DNA of 15,072 nucleotides. Source: Streptomyces californicus. GTDB lineage: Bacteria > Actinomycetota > Actinomycetes > Streptomycetales > Streptomycetaceae. Positions 5,404 to 13,588 of this stretch are shown piece after piece (position 1 is the stretch's first letter; the number at the start of each line of letters is the position of its first letter). The position numbers and the translations under genes were made by a program. The stretch spans positions 1 through 15,072 of the forward strand of contig NZ_JNZZ01000057.1 in assembly GCF_000717645.1 (NCBI RefSeq), in the 5' to 3' direction. Under the pieces are notes generated by a model, which saw only the letters and a list, made by a program, of their open reading frames with translations, searched no databases and was not told the origin of the DNA.

Positions 5404-6609
5404 ATGACCACCGCTGCGACCGCGGCGGGCCTGGACCCGGCCACCCTGGGCGATCTGCTCCGGGTGGCCGGGTCTCCCGGCTTCGACCGCCTCACCGAAC
5501 AACTCCGCCGCACCGGCGGCTGCTCCCAGCCCATCCACCTCACCGGCGCCACCAAAACCATCGACCGCACCACCGGCACCCTGCTCCACCACTACTCGAC
5601 CGACACCGAGCCCGGCGGCCGGTTACGGATCGCCTGCGGCAACCGCCGCGCCTCCCGCTGCCCCGCCTGCGCCTGGACCTACGCAGGCGACACCTACCAC
5701 CTCATCCGCGCCGGACTCACCGGCGACCCCGACAAAGGCACCCCGACCACGATCCGGGACCACCCCCGGGTCTTCGCCACTCTGACGGCCCCGTCTTTCG
5801 GCCCGGTCCACAACCGGCCAGGCAACCGCACCTGCCGCTGCGGTGTTCGGCACCCCGAGGACGCGCCGGAGCTGGGCACGCCCCTCGCCCCGGACACCTA
5901 CGACTACGCGGGGGCGGTGCTGTGGAACAACCACGCCTCCGACCTCTGGCGCTACTTCACGATCTACCTCCGCCGCGAAATCGCCCGCCGCGCCGGACTC
6001 ACCCAGAAAGCCGCCCGCGAACAGTCCAAGGTGTCCTTCGGCAAGGTCGCGGAGTACCAGAAGCGCGGAGCCGTCCACTTCCACGCCGTGATCCGCTTCG
6101 ACGGACCCGACGGCCCGGACACCCCACCCCCGGCCTGGGCCACCCATGACCTCCTGGACGACGCGATCCGCGCCGCCGCCGCCCGCGTCGCAGTCGACGT
6201 GCCGGCAAACCCGGAAGCCGGGATCACCGAAGGCTGGACGCTGCGGTGGGGCACGCAACTCGACGTGCAGCCCATCGGCGCGTTCGGCAACGGCGAAGAC
6301 CTCACCGAACAAGCCGTCGCCTCCTACGTCGCCAAATACGCCACCAAAGCCGCCGAGACCACCGGCACCGTTGACCACCGGGTCGGCAACAAGGAAGCCC
6401 TGGTTCACCTCGACGTGCCTGAGCACCCGCGCCGGCTGATCCAGGCCTGCCTGGACCTTCATCACGCCTACCCGGAGCGCAAGCTCCGCGACTGGGCCCA
6501 CATGCTCGGCTTCCGCGGCCACTTCTCCACCAAATCCCGCGCCTACTCCACCACCCTCGGCGCCCTCCGACAGGTCAACCGCCCGCGAACACCGGGCGGA
6601 ACTGGATGA
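5404..6609 (+). CDS. repSA: RepSA-type replication initiator, C-terminally truncated by a frameshift
   Basis: A replication initiator of the pSAM2 RepSA kind, used for rolling-circle replication of the excised element. Visible are a cysteine group (C78, C86, C89 in CGNRRASRCPACAW), the metal-binding motif HFHAVIRFDG (H225, H227), and YVAKY with Y308, K311 and Y312 as the likely catalytic tyrosine region. After TTLGALRQV the frame runs into a Pro/Gly tail (NRPRTPGGTG) and stops at 401 residues. The +1 frame just downstream reads REHRAELDDQLGLEGAAS and stops at 6638-6640, overlapping the GTG of xis. This is what the normal C-terminus should do, so roughly 50-60 residues (from recollection of relatives) appear deleted with a frame change. 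Codon 74 is TTA. The catalytic part is intact; whether the protein works is open. Confidence 0.8.
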   Translation: MTTAATAAGLDPATLGDLLRVAGSPGFDRLTEQLRRTGGCSQPIHLTGATKTIDRTTGTLLHHYSTDTEPGGRLRIACGNRRASRCPACAWTYAGDTYHLIRAGLTGDPDKGTPTTIRDHPRVFATLTAPSFGPVHNRPGNRTCRCGVRHPEDAPELGTPLAPDTYDYAGAVLWNNHASDLWRYFTIYLRREIARRAGLTQKAAREQSKVSFGKVAEYQKRGAVHFHAVIRFDGPDGPDTPPPAWATHDLLDDAIRAAAARVAVDVPANPEAGITEGWTLRWGTQLDVQPIGAFGNGEDLTEQAVASYVAKYATKAAETTGTVDHRVGNKEALVHLDVPEHPRRLIQACLDLHHAYPERKLRDWAHMLGFRGHFSTKSRAYSTTLGALRQVNRPRTPGGTG

Positions 6610-6636
6610 CCAACTCGGGCTGGAAGGAGCCGCATC

Positions 6637-6825
6637 GTGACCACCGCCACCGCCGAACTCCTCACCGTGCCCGAGGTCATGGCGCGGTTGAAGCTCGGAC
6701 GCTCCACCGTCTACGACCTGATTCGCTCCCGCCGGCTGGTCTCCATCACCATCGGCCGGGCCCGGCGCATTCCCGCCGATGCCGTGCGGGACTTCATCGT
6801 CAACGAGATCGAGGAAGCCGCCTGA
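6637..6825 (+). CDS. xis: Excisionase (Xis), MerR-like helix-turn-helix
   Basis: A 62-residue DNA-binding protein of the excisionase HTH_17 family, which directs the integrase towards excision. The helix-turn-helix is plain: LLTVPEVMARLKLGRSTVYD, followed by the wing RRLVSITIGRARRIPADAVRDFI. It starts with GTG at 6637 behind GGAAGGAG. The start overlaps the relic stop of rep (GTGA), and its own TGA shares one base with the integrase ATG (TGATG), so xis and int are translationally coupled. It looks complete. Confidence 0.88.
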   Translation: MTTATAELLTVPEVMARLKLGRSTVYDLIRSRRLVSITIGRARRIPADAVRDFIVNEIEEAA

Positions 6826-8033
6826 TGCCTTCCCAGCGCAAGCGCAACCCCAACGGGTCCGGGACGGTGACCTTGCGGTCGGACGGCCGGTATCAGGCGG
6901 CTGTGTACGTTCTCCAGCCTGACGGCACGACGAAGCGCAAGTACGCGTACGGCAAGACCTTCGACGAGTGCGACCGGAAGCGTCGAGACCTCCTCGACAG
7001 GGCAGCCGGCGGGATCCCCACGCCGACCCGGGACATGACTCTGGGGCAGTGGTTCGACTACTGGTTGGAGGTGATCGTCAAGCCGAACCTGAAGCCGAAG
7101 AGCTACGAGACCTACGAGCAGGCGGTTCGGAATCACCTTCGGCCGCGTCTGGGCTCCAAAGTCATGCTGAAGCTGGGCGTGAAGGAGCTGCGCGGGGTCG
7201 TACAGCGGCTTGCGGAGGACAAGGGTGCCAAGACCGCCCGGCAGGCTCTGCGGGTGCTCTCGGCGTCTCTGACGGCTGCGATGGTCGAGGACATCGGCCT
7301 GACGCGGAACGTGGCCAAGCTCGTGCATGTGCGGGCCCCCGTCGACAGCGGCAAGAGCTGGGACGCCGTCACCGTGCTGCGGTTCTTGGCCGCCGCTCGG
7401 CGGATGACGGTGTACTACCCGGCTTTCCTGCTCATCTGCCTGCTCGGTCTGCGCCGAGCAGAGGTGTGCGGCCTTCGCTGGGTGAACATCGACCTGGACA
7501 ACCGGGTGCTCTGGGTCGAGCAGCAGCGCCAGCGTTCCAGCGCCGGCACGATCGATCTGTCGTTGAAGACGGAGACCTCGAAGGCTGCGTTGCCGCTTCC
7601 TCGGCAGTGCATCGCTCCGCTGCGGTGGACTCGGATGCGGACTGCGATGCTGCGCGAGCGCGCTCTCGCGCAGGGCCGTCCGTGGTTCGAGGACCCGGAC
7701 CAGCACGTGTTCATCTCGCGGACCGGGCACCCGCTGTTGGCCTCGAACCTCTACCTGACCATGCAGCGGATCTTGAGGGTCGCGGGTCTGGGGAAGATGA
7801 ACCTCAAGGGGCTGCGGAAGTCCTGCGGCACGCTCCTGGTGCACTTGAAGGCTCACCCTCGGGTCATCAAGGCCATTCTGCGGCACAGCCGAATCGCGAC
7901 GACGCTGGACATCTACGCTGAGGCTCTGGACCCTGATGTGATCGAGGCTGTGAGCGCGCTCGACCGTCTGTTGCGGCAGCCGGCGCGCATCCGGTCGCTG
8001 GAGGTCGCCCGGCCCCAGATGGAGACCGACTGA
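6825..8033 (+). CDS. int: Tyrosine-family site-specific integrase
   Basis: A 402-residue phage-type integrase that inserts and, with Xis, excises the element. The N-terminal part (to ~55) is a basic AP2-like arm-binding domain (GSGTVTLRSDGRYQAAVYV), followed by a SAM-like core-binding domain (~65-165, TLGQWFDYWLEVIVKPNLK) and the catalytic domain. Catalytic residues are R210 (LLGLRRAE), K248 (LKTETSK), R331, H354 (LRHS) and the nucleophile Y364 (LDIYAE). The usual His of the HxxR box is Lys here (K328-G-L-R331), a substitution known in some tyrosine recombinases. Length and both ends look complete. The ATG at 6825 shares its A with the xis stop. The gene ends 88 bases from the mtnA stop codon, as expected when int lies beside attR. 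Confidence 0.92.
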   Translation: MPSQRKRNPNGSGTVTLRSDGRYQAAVYVLQPDGTTKRKYAYGKTFDECDRKRRDLLDRAAGGIPTPTRDMTLGQWFDYWLEVIVKPNLKPKSYETYEQAVRNHLRPRLGSKVMLKLGVKELRGVVQRLAEDKGAKTARQALRVLSASLTAAMVEDIGLTRNVAKLVHVRAPVDSGKSWDAVTVLRFLAAARRMTVYYPAFLLICLLGLRRAEVCGLRWVNIDLDNRVLWVEQQRQRSSAGTIDLSLKTETSKAALPLPRQCIAPLRWTRMRTAMLRERALAQGRPWFEDPDQHVFISRTGHPLLASNLYLTMQRILRVAGLGKMNLKGLRKSCGTLLVHLKAHPRVIKAILRHSRIATTLDIYAEALDPDVIEAVSALDRLLRQPARIRSLEVARPQMETD

Positions 8034-8050
8034 TGTAGCTGATAGAGGTC

Positions 8051-8095
8051 ACGGCCCCTCGCTCTGCACATCGCCGCAGGTCGGGGGGCCGTTTT
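8051..8095 (+). terminator. Intrinsic terminator of the int operon
   Basis: ACGGCCCCTC (8051-8060) pairs with GGGGGGCCGT (8083-8092), ten base pairs with one wobble, and is followed by TTTT (8092-8095). A CTGC/GCAG pair inside the loop can make a second small stem. It lies 18 bases past the integrase stop and separates the element's operon from the convergent mtnA. A further 5-bp hairpin follows at 8095-8110. Confidence 0.7.
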
Positions 8096-8120
8096 CGGCG
8101 TTTGAGCCGACATCATCCCA

Positions 8121-9263
8121 TTAGCCAATCGTTACCTGCGATGACCTGGCACACAGCTCGGCCAGTCCGACCCCCGTGACCGGGGAAATCGCGCCCTCCT
8201 CGGTGACGATCGCTGTGATCAGCTCCGGCGGCGTGACGTCGAAAGCCGGGTTGTACGCCGGGGCCCCCAGGGGTGCGAGCGCCCGCCCGCCCCGGTCACC
8301 GCCCGGCACACTCCGCGACGGAGTGATCTCCGTCACTTCCCGCCCGGAACGCTGCTCGACGATGATCGAAGCGCCGTCCGGCGTCTCCAGGTCCACGGTC
8401 GTCGTCGGCGCCACCACGATGAACGGCACATGGTGGTACTTCGCGAGCACCGCCAGCGGGTAGCTCCCCACCTTGTTGGCCACCGAACCGTCCGCGGCGA
8501 TGCGGTCGGCGCCTATGAGCACTGCGTCGACCTCACCCGCCGCGAACAGCGACCCCGCCGCGTTGTCCGTCAGCAGGCTGTACGCCAGACCGTTGCGGGC
8601 CGCCTCGTACGCGGTCAGCCGCGCCCCCTGGAGCAGCGGACGCGTCTCATCCACCCACAACCGCCGCAGCCGCCCCTGCCGGTGCACCCGCAGGGCCACG
8701 GCGAACGCCGTCCCCTCACCCCCGGAGACCAGCGCCCCGGTGTTGCAGTGGGTCAGCAACTGGTACCCGCGGCCGGGCATCAGCTCCTCCAGCAGCGCCT
8801 CTCCGTACTCCGCCATACGCCCGCTGGCCTGCGCGTCCTCCCGATGCAGGGCCCGCGCCTCGGTCAGCGCCGCCGCGGCCGCCGCCTGCTCCTCGACCCC
8901 CTTCCCCGCCGCTTCCGCGTAGGCCGCCGCCACCCGGCGCACGCCGTACGCGAGGTTCACCGCGGTGGGCCGCGCGCGTTCCAGCAGACCGGCTGCCTCC
9001 GCCACGTCGTAGCCACGGGCCGCCGCCAGCGCCACCCCGTACCCCCCGGCGATCCCGAGCAGCGGGGCTCCTCGTACCGCCAGGGTCTGGATGGCCCCCA
9101 CCAACGCGGGGACGTCCGTGCACACCAGCTCGACCTCCTCAGCGGGCAACCGCGTCTGGTCGAGAAGCACCAGAACGGGACCCTCCGGGGGCTCGTCCCA
9201 GCGGAGTACGGAGAGCGCGGGAGGCTCGTAGCCTGCCGGCGTTTGCGCGTCCAGATCAGCCAT
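8121..9263 (-). CDS. mtnA: S-methyl-5-thioribose-1-phosphate isomerase
   Basis: The 380-residue MtnA enzyme converts 5-methylthioribose-1-phosphate to 5-methylthioribulose-1-phosphate in cytoplasmic methionine salvage. It belongs to the eIF2B alpha/beta/delta-like family. Visible are AVRGAPLLGIAGGYG, THCNTGAL with the catalytic C173, ETRPLLQGARLTAYE, and GADRIAADGSVANKVGSYPL with D253, the second catalytic residue. The length is normal. I chose the ATG at 9263, although its GGAGG lies only one base before the codon; an in-frame GTG at 9287 is the alternative. A much longer frame upstream (to 9593) runs into the divergent gene and is not coding. The C-terminus (CARSSQVTIG) looks native, so insertion of the element next to it has not damaged it. 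Confidence 0.95.
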   Translation of the reverse strand: MADLDAQTPAGYEPPALSVLRWDEPPEGPVLVLLDQTRLPAEEVELVCTDVPALVGAIQTLAVRGAPLLGIAGGYGVALAAARGYDVAEAAGLLERARPTAVNLAYGVRRVAAAYAEAAGKGVEEQAAAAAALTEARALHREDAQASGRMAEYGEALLEELMPGRGYQLLTHCNTGALVSGGEGTAFAVALRVHRQGRLRRLWVDETRPLLQGARLTAYEAARNGLAYSLLTDNAAGSLFAAGEVDAVLIGADRIAADGSVANKVGSYPLAVLAKYHHVPFIVVAPTTTVDLETPDGASIIVEQRSGREVTEITPSRSVPGGDRGGRALAPLGAPAYNPAFDVTPPELITAIVTEEGAISPVTGVGLAELCARSSQVTIG

Positions 9264-9403
9264 CCCTCCAGTCTGCCCGGTGAGCACCCCGCATATGAAG
9301 GTGCGAAGGAGACGGAGCGGCCGGTCCGCCCCGAACCGACGCGTGGCACGATGGCTGGCAACCTGCCGCCCCGATGAGCGGTCAGGACGGTGAAGGAGCG
9401 AGA

Positions 9404-10606
9404 ATGAACGACTCTCCGGGCTGGGCGTCGCCCGGATCTGCCGCCTCCGACGGCAAGGAGACGGCGGTCCCCCGCCCCTCCGACCCGCAGGACGGAAGCG
9501 GCCGGACGGGACAGTGGTCCTCCGAACAGCCTCCTCCCGGGCAGTGGTCCCCACCGAGCGACTCCGGCGGCCGCGGAGCACGGCCTCCCGCACCCGGCCG
9601 GGGCGGCGGGCCGCACCAGGGCTGGGCAGCGCCCCCGCCGGCCGCGAAGCCCGGCATCATTCCGCTCCGTCCGCTCAGCCTCGGCGAGATCCTCGACGGC
9701 TCCGTCTCCGCGCTGCGCGCCCACTGGCGTACCGCGCTCGGTTTCAGCCTCGGGATAGCGGTCGTCACCCAGATCGCGCTCACACTCATGCAGCGCTACC
9801 TGTTGCCGAAGCCCACCTCCGTCGACCCGAACGCCACCGGCACCGAAGCCCTCCGCCAGGCGTCCGACTCCGCCCGGTCGACCTTGGTCTCCATGACTCC
9901 GGTCGCCTTCCTCACGATGATCGGCACGCTCTTCACCGCAGCGGTCGTCGCCGTGGTCGTCAGCCGCTCCGTGCTGGGCAGGACCACCACGCTCTCCGAC
10001 ACCTGGGCCGAGGTCCGCCCGCGGCTCCTCCCTCTGGCCGGGCTGGCTCTGCTGCTGCCCCTGGCCATCGTCGCCGCCATGGCTGTGTGCATCGGCCCCG
10101 GACTGCTGCTGGGCTCCGGCGCCGGCGCGGCGCTGGCCCTCCTCGGCTCCCTCGCGGCCTGCGTCCTCGTCCCCTGGCTGTGGGTGAGCTTCTCCCTCTC
10201 CGTCCCCGCACTCGTACTGGAGCGGCAAGGCGTCGTCGCGGCACTGCGCAGGTCGGTCAAGCTGGTCCGCGGCGCCTGGTGGCGCACCTTCGGCGTCCTC
10301 GTACTGAGCCAGCTGATCATCCTTCTGATGAGCATGATCGTCTCCGTGCCCTTCGCCGCCATCGCCGTCATCGCCGACGGAACCAGCCTCAGCGAGCTCC
10401 TCGAAGGCGGCGGCACCGCCTCCGGGTGGCCCTTCCTCATCGTCACGGGCATCGGCGATGTGATCATCTCCACGCTGGTCTACCCGTTCTTCGGCGGCGT
10501 GACGGCTCTGCTCTACGTGGACCAGCGCATCCGCCGCGAAGCTCTCGACCTCGACCTCGCACGGGCCGCGGGCCTTCCCGGCTACGGCGAGAACCACAGG
10601 AGCTGA
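9404..10606 (+). CDS. Multi-pass membrane protein (GPDPase-membrane-domain-like)
   Basis: A 400-residue integral membrane protein. Residues ~1-85 are a disordered Pro/Gly/Ser-rich cytoplasmic segment. The motif IIPLRPLSLGEILDGSVSAL then introduces about six membrane helices (for example LGFSLGIAVVTQIAL, TAAVVAVVVSRSVL, LAGLALLLPLAIVAAMAVCI, LLGSLAACVLVPWLWVSF), with ALRRSVKLVRGAWWRTFGVL between the later ones. This arrangement is typical of actinobacterial proteins labelled as glycerophosphoryl diester phosphodiesterase membrane domain; no phosphodiesterase domain is present. I chose the ATG at 9404 (GGAG in GAAGGAGCGAGA) over 9374, which lacks a site. It heads the five-gene operon, divergent from mtnA with a 140-base gap. 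A role in envelope physiology is only inferred. Confidence 0.82.
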   Translation: MNDSPGWASPGSAASDGKETAVPRPSDPQDGSGRTGQWSSEQPPPGQWSPPSDSGGRGARPPAPGRGGGPHQGWAAPPPAAKPGIIPLRPLSLGEILDGSVSALRAHWRTALGFSLGIAVVTQIALTLMQRYLLPKPTSVDPNATGTEALRQASDSARSTLVSMTPVAFLTMIGTLFTAAVVAVVVSRSVLGRTTTLSDTWAEVRPRLLPLAGLALLLPLAIVAAMAVCIGPGLLLGSGAGAALALLGSLAACVLVPWLWVSFSLSVPALVLERQGVVAALRRSVKLVRGAWWRTFGVLVLSQLIILLMSMIVSVPFAAIAVIADGTSLSELLEGGGTASGWPFLIVTGIGDVIISTLVYPFFGGVTALLYVDQRIRREALDLDLARAAGLPGYGENHRS

Positions 10607-10610
10607 TGCG

Positions 10611-11303
10611 GTGTCGGGGGCGGGGGGCATCATCATCACGGCACGGGCCGACGGCGCGGCGGGCGGCATACCCGTGGACACGCCACGCCTCCCCGCACGG
10701 GAGGCGGCCGAGAGCGAACTGTCCAAGCCGATGTACCACGAGAACGATCCGAACTTCTTCCAGCGCGCCCTGAACGAGTTCTGGGACTGGGTCGCCGGGA
10801 TATTCGACGCGGCCGCGGGCGCCGCCCCCGGCGGGCCGGCCGGACTCATCGTCCTGGTCGTCCTCCTCATCGGTCTGGGCGCCGCCCTCTGGTGGCGGCT
10901 CGGAACCCCGGAGCGCATCCCCCGGAGCGCGGACGCGCTCTTCGACAGCGACGGCCCCCGCAGCGCCGCCCAGCACCGCTCCGCGGCCGAAACGCACGCC
11001 GCGGCCCTCCGCTGGACCGAGGCCGCCCAGGAACGCATGCGCGCCATCGTCCGCTCCCTGGAGGAGCGCGCCCTGCTGGAGCCCCGCCCCGGCCGTACCG
11101 CGGACGAAGCCGCGGCGGCCGCGGGCCACGTGCTCCCCGAGCACGCGCCCCGACTGCGCGCCGCCGCCCGGAGCTTCGACGACGTGACGTACGGGGGCCG
11201 CACCGCGGACCAGACCGCGTACCTGGCCCTGCGCACCCTCGACCTCGAACTGGACGAGGCCAAGCCGCTGCTGCCCGGAACGTCCCGAGGAGCCACCGGA
11301 TGA
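10611..11303 (+). CDS. DUF4129-like membrane protein
   Basis: A 230-residue protein with a short N-terminal region, NDPNFFQRALNEFWDWVAGIF, one membrane helix at about 83-102 (PAGLIVLVVLLIGLGAALWW), and a cytoplasmic Ala/Arg-rich helical part ending in SFDDVTYGGRTADQTAYLAL, which matches the DUF4129 signature. DUF4129 proteins usually accompany MoxR ATPases and DUF58 proteins, as here. It starts with GTG at 10611 behind AGGAG, and its stop overlaps the next ATG (ATGA). The function is not established. Confidence 0.82.
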   Translation: MSGAGGIIITARADGAAGGIPVDTPRLPAREAAESELSKPMYHENDPNFFQRALNEFWDWVAGIFDAAAGAAPGGPAGLIVLVVLLIGLGAALWWRLGTPERIPRSADALFDSDGPRSAAQHRSAAETHAAALRWTEAAQERMRAIVRSLEERALLEPRPGRTADEAAAAAGHVLPEHAPRLRAAARSFDDVTYGGRTADQTAYLALRTLDLELDEAKPLLPGTSRGATG

Positions 11304-12550
11304 CCGCGGCGACCACCGCCTCCCCCACCTCCACAGCTGCCACGCCCGGCCAGCTCTGGACCCGCGCCCGAGGCGCCCTGGCAGCCGTCCTCATCCTCGT
11401 CGTCGCCGGCGTCACGTTCGCCGCCGTCCAGACCGGGACGAACCACGGCCAACTCGACCCCCGCTCCGCAGATCCCCAGGGGAGCCGCGCCGTCGCCGAA
11501 CTCCTCAAGGCACGCGGCATATCCGTCACCGTCGCCACCACCCTCGACGAGGCCACCGCCGCCGTAGGGCCCGACACCACGCTCCTGGTCGCCGGCCCCA
11601 ATCTCCTGACCAGGTCGCAGCAGCTCCGCCTCGACGGGGCGACCTCCGCATCCGCAGGACGCACGCTGCTGATCGCCCCGGGCCCCGCGGCCACGAGCCG
11701 ACTCGCCCCCGGCGTGCACACCGAGCAGCATCAAGCCGTCAGTGCCCTCGCCCCGGCATGCGAACTCCCTGCCGCCCGACGGGCCGGCACAGCGCACATG
11801 GGCGGCGTCCGCTACACGACGCGGAACCCCGCAGCCCTCACCTGCTATCCGAGCGCGGGCCACCCCAGCCTGGTCGTCCTCCCGACCGGAGCGGAGGGCG
11901 ACACCGTCATCCTCGGCTCCCCCCTCCTCCTCCACAACGAGCGCCTCGACCAGCAGGGCAATGCCTCGCTCGCCCTTCAACTCCTCGGCTCCCGACCCCA
12001 TCTCGTCTGGTACCTCCCCTCTCTCAGCGATCCATCCGCGACAACCGATGGCGGCACGCCCGGCAGCGAGACCGACGACCCGTCGGAGGACGGCTCAAGG
12101 AACGAGGCAGCCGAGGGCAGCAGCTTCCTCGATCTCGTCCCCTCCGGCTGGGTCTGGGCGACGGCGCAGCTCGCCCTGGCCGCCGTCCTCGCCGCCGTCT
12201 GGCGCGGCCGGCGACTCGGCCCCCTCGTCGCGGAACGGCTTCCGGTGGCCATCCGCGCCTCCGAATCCGCCGAGGGCCGGTCCCTCCTCTACCGCAAGGC
12301 CAAGGCCCGCGGACGGGCGGCCGACGCCCTCCGCGACGCCACCCGCACCCGCCTCGCACCCCTCGCCGGTGTGCCCGCCCGTGACGCGCACACCCCCGGC
12401 GTCCTCCTCCCCGCCCTGTCCGCGCGCATCTCCTCGCCGGACCACGACCTGAACGCGCTGCTCTTCGGTACGGATCCGTCCACCGATGCCGCTCTGGTCC
12501 TCCTTGCCGATCAACTCGACGCCCTCGAAAGAGAGGTACGCACTTCATGA
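11300..12550 (+). CDS. DUF4350-like membrane protein
   Basis: A 416-residue protein with an N-terminal membrane helix (~25-43, AAVLILVVAGVTFAAV), a large domain probably outside the membrane, and a second helix near residue 290 (VWATAQLALAAVLAAVW), followed by a cytoplasmic tail. The segment LDPRSADPQGSRAVAELLKA, followed by GISVTVATTLDEA and TTLLVAGPN, is the DUF4350 pattern and resembles the GATase-like fold of IFT52/GldG-type domains. The ATG at 11300 overlaps the preceding stop and has GAGGAG upstream; its stop overlaps the MoxR ATG. Such proteins are thought to form a membrane complex with the MoxR/DUF58 pair (inference). Confidence 0.83.
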   Translation: MTAATTASPTSTAATPGQLWTRARGALAAVLILVVAGVTFAAVQTGTNHGQLDPRSADPQGSRAVAELLKARGISVTVATTLDEATAAVGPDTTLLVAGPNLLTRSQQLRLDGATSASAGRTLLIAPGPAATSRLAPGVHTEQHQAVSALAPACELPAARRAGTAHMGGVRYTTRNPAALTCYPSAGHPSLVVLPTGAEGDTVILGSPLLLHNERLDQQGNASLALQLLGSRPHLVWYLPSLSDPSATTDGGTPGSETDDPSEDGSRNEAAEGSSFLDLVPSGWVWATAQLALAAVLAAVWRGRRLGPLVAERLPVAIRASESAEGRSLLYRKAKARGRAADALRDATRTRLAPLAGVPARDAHTPGVLLPALSARISSPDHDLNALLFGTDPSTDAALVLLADQLDALEREVRTS

Positions 12551-13575
12551 GCGCCCCGACCCCTGAGCCGGCCGAGCCGACGGAGCCCGCGGCGGCCGTG
12601 GTGGACTCCATGGAATCGGAGCCGTCCGACAGCGCCCGCGCGTCCCTGGAGGCCCTGCGCTCCGAGATCGCCAAGGCCGTCGTCGGCCAGGACCCCGCCG
12701 TCACCGGGCTCGTCGTCGCACTGCTCTGCCGGGGTCACGTACTGCTCGAAGGGGTGCCCGGCGTCGCCAAAACCCTGCTTGTCCGCGCTCTCGCCGCATC
12801 ACTCGAACTCGACACCAAACGGGTCCAGTTCACCCCGGATCTGATGCCCAGCGACGTCACGGGCTCCCTGGTCTACGACGCGCGCACCGCCGAGTTCTCC
12901 TTTCAGCCCGGCCCCGTCTTCACCAACCTGCTGATCGCAGACGAGATCAACCGCACCCCTCCCAAGACCCAGTCCTCCCTCCTCGAAGCGATGGAGGAAC
13001 GGCAGGTCACCGTCGACGGAAAGCCGAAGGCCCTGCCCGAGCCCTTCCTCGTCGCCGCCACCCAGAACCCCGTCGAATACGAGGGCACCTATCCCCTCCC
13101 CGAAGCCCAGCTCGACCGCTTCCTGCTCAAGCTGACGGTCCCGCTGCCCTCGCGGCAGGACGAGATCGATGTCCTCACCCGCCATGCCGAGGGGTTCAAC
13201 CCGCGCGATCTCCAGGCCGCCGGAGTGGGTCCGGTCGCCGGACCGGCCCATCTGGAGGCGGCACGCGAAGCCGTCGCCAAGACGACCGTCTCCCCCGAGA
13301 TCGCCGGCTATGTCGTGGATATCTGCCGTGCCACACGCGAATCCCCCTCACTCACCCTCGGCGTCTCTCCCCGAGGAGCCACCGCACTGCTCTCGACCGC
13401 CCGCGCCTGGGCCTGGCTGACCGGCCGGGACTATGTCATCCCGGACGACGTGAAGGCCCTTGCGCTTCCCACGCTCCGTCATCGCATCCACCTGCGGCCC
13501 GAGGCAGAAATGGAAGGAGTCACCCCCGACTCCGTCATCACCTCGGTGCTCGCTCACGTCCCCGTACCCCGATGA
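12547..13575 (+). CDS. MoxR-family AAA+ ATPase
   Basis: A 342-residue MoxR ATPase, a chaperone-like AAA+ that usually forms hexamers and acts on partner proteins with von Willebrand-type domains. Walker A is GVPGVAKT (69-76) and Walker B LLIADEINR (D132, E133). The family-typical PPKTQSSLLEAMEERQVTVD follows, then sensor 1 in VAATQNPVEYEGTYPLPEAQ with the arginine finger region LDRFL. The C-terminal lid (~250-342) has LTLGVSPRGATALLSTARAW and DVKALALPTLRHRI. The first ~30 residues are a disordered acidic/Pro-rich extension. Starts and stops overlap its neighbours, so it is co-translated with the DUF4350 gene and placed directly before its likely partner, the DUF58 protein. Confidence 0.92.
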   Translation: MSAPTPEPAEPTEPAAAVVDSMESEPSDSARASLEALRSEIAKAVVGQDPAVTGLVVALLCRGHVLLEGVPGVAKTLLVRALAASLELDTKRVQFTPDLMPSDVTGSLVYDARTAEFSFQPGPVFTNLLIADEINRTPPKTQSSLLEAMEERQVTVDGKPKALPEPFLVAATQNPVEYEGTYPLPEAQLDRFLLKLTVPLPSRQDEIDVLTRHAEGFNPRDLQAAGVGPVAGPAHLEAAREAVAKTTVSPEIAGYVVDICRATRESPSLTLGVSPRGATALLSTARAWAWLTGRDYVIPDDVKALALPTLRHRIHLRPEAEMEGVTPDSVITSVLAHVPVPR

Positions 13576-13588
13576 GGCGGTGACCACC

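Noticed and set aside
7692..7699. GACCCGGA, an 8-mer like the TraB recognition repeat of pSVH1
   Set aside because: A single copy inside the integrase gene; I saw no cluster of it, so no clt transfer site can be claimed.
8034..8120. tRNA gene as attachment site
   Set aside because: No acceptor/T-arm pattern can be folded here; the structure is a terminator hairpin plus a small 5-bp hairpin.
8957..12001. A 1,014-codon open frame on the minus strand
   Set aside because: It is antisense to four well-supported genes with classical motifs and overlaps, has low-complexity Arg/Gly/Asp-rich sequence, and is a usual by-product of high-GC coding DNA.
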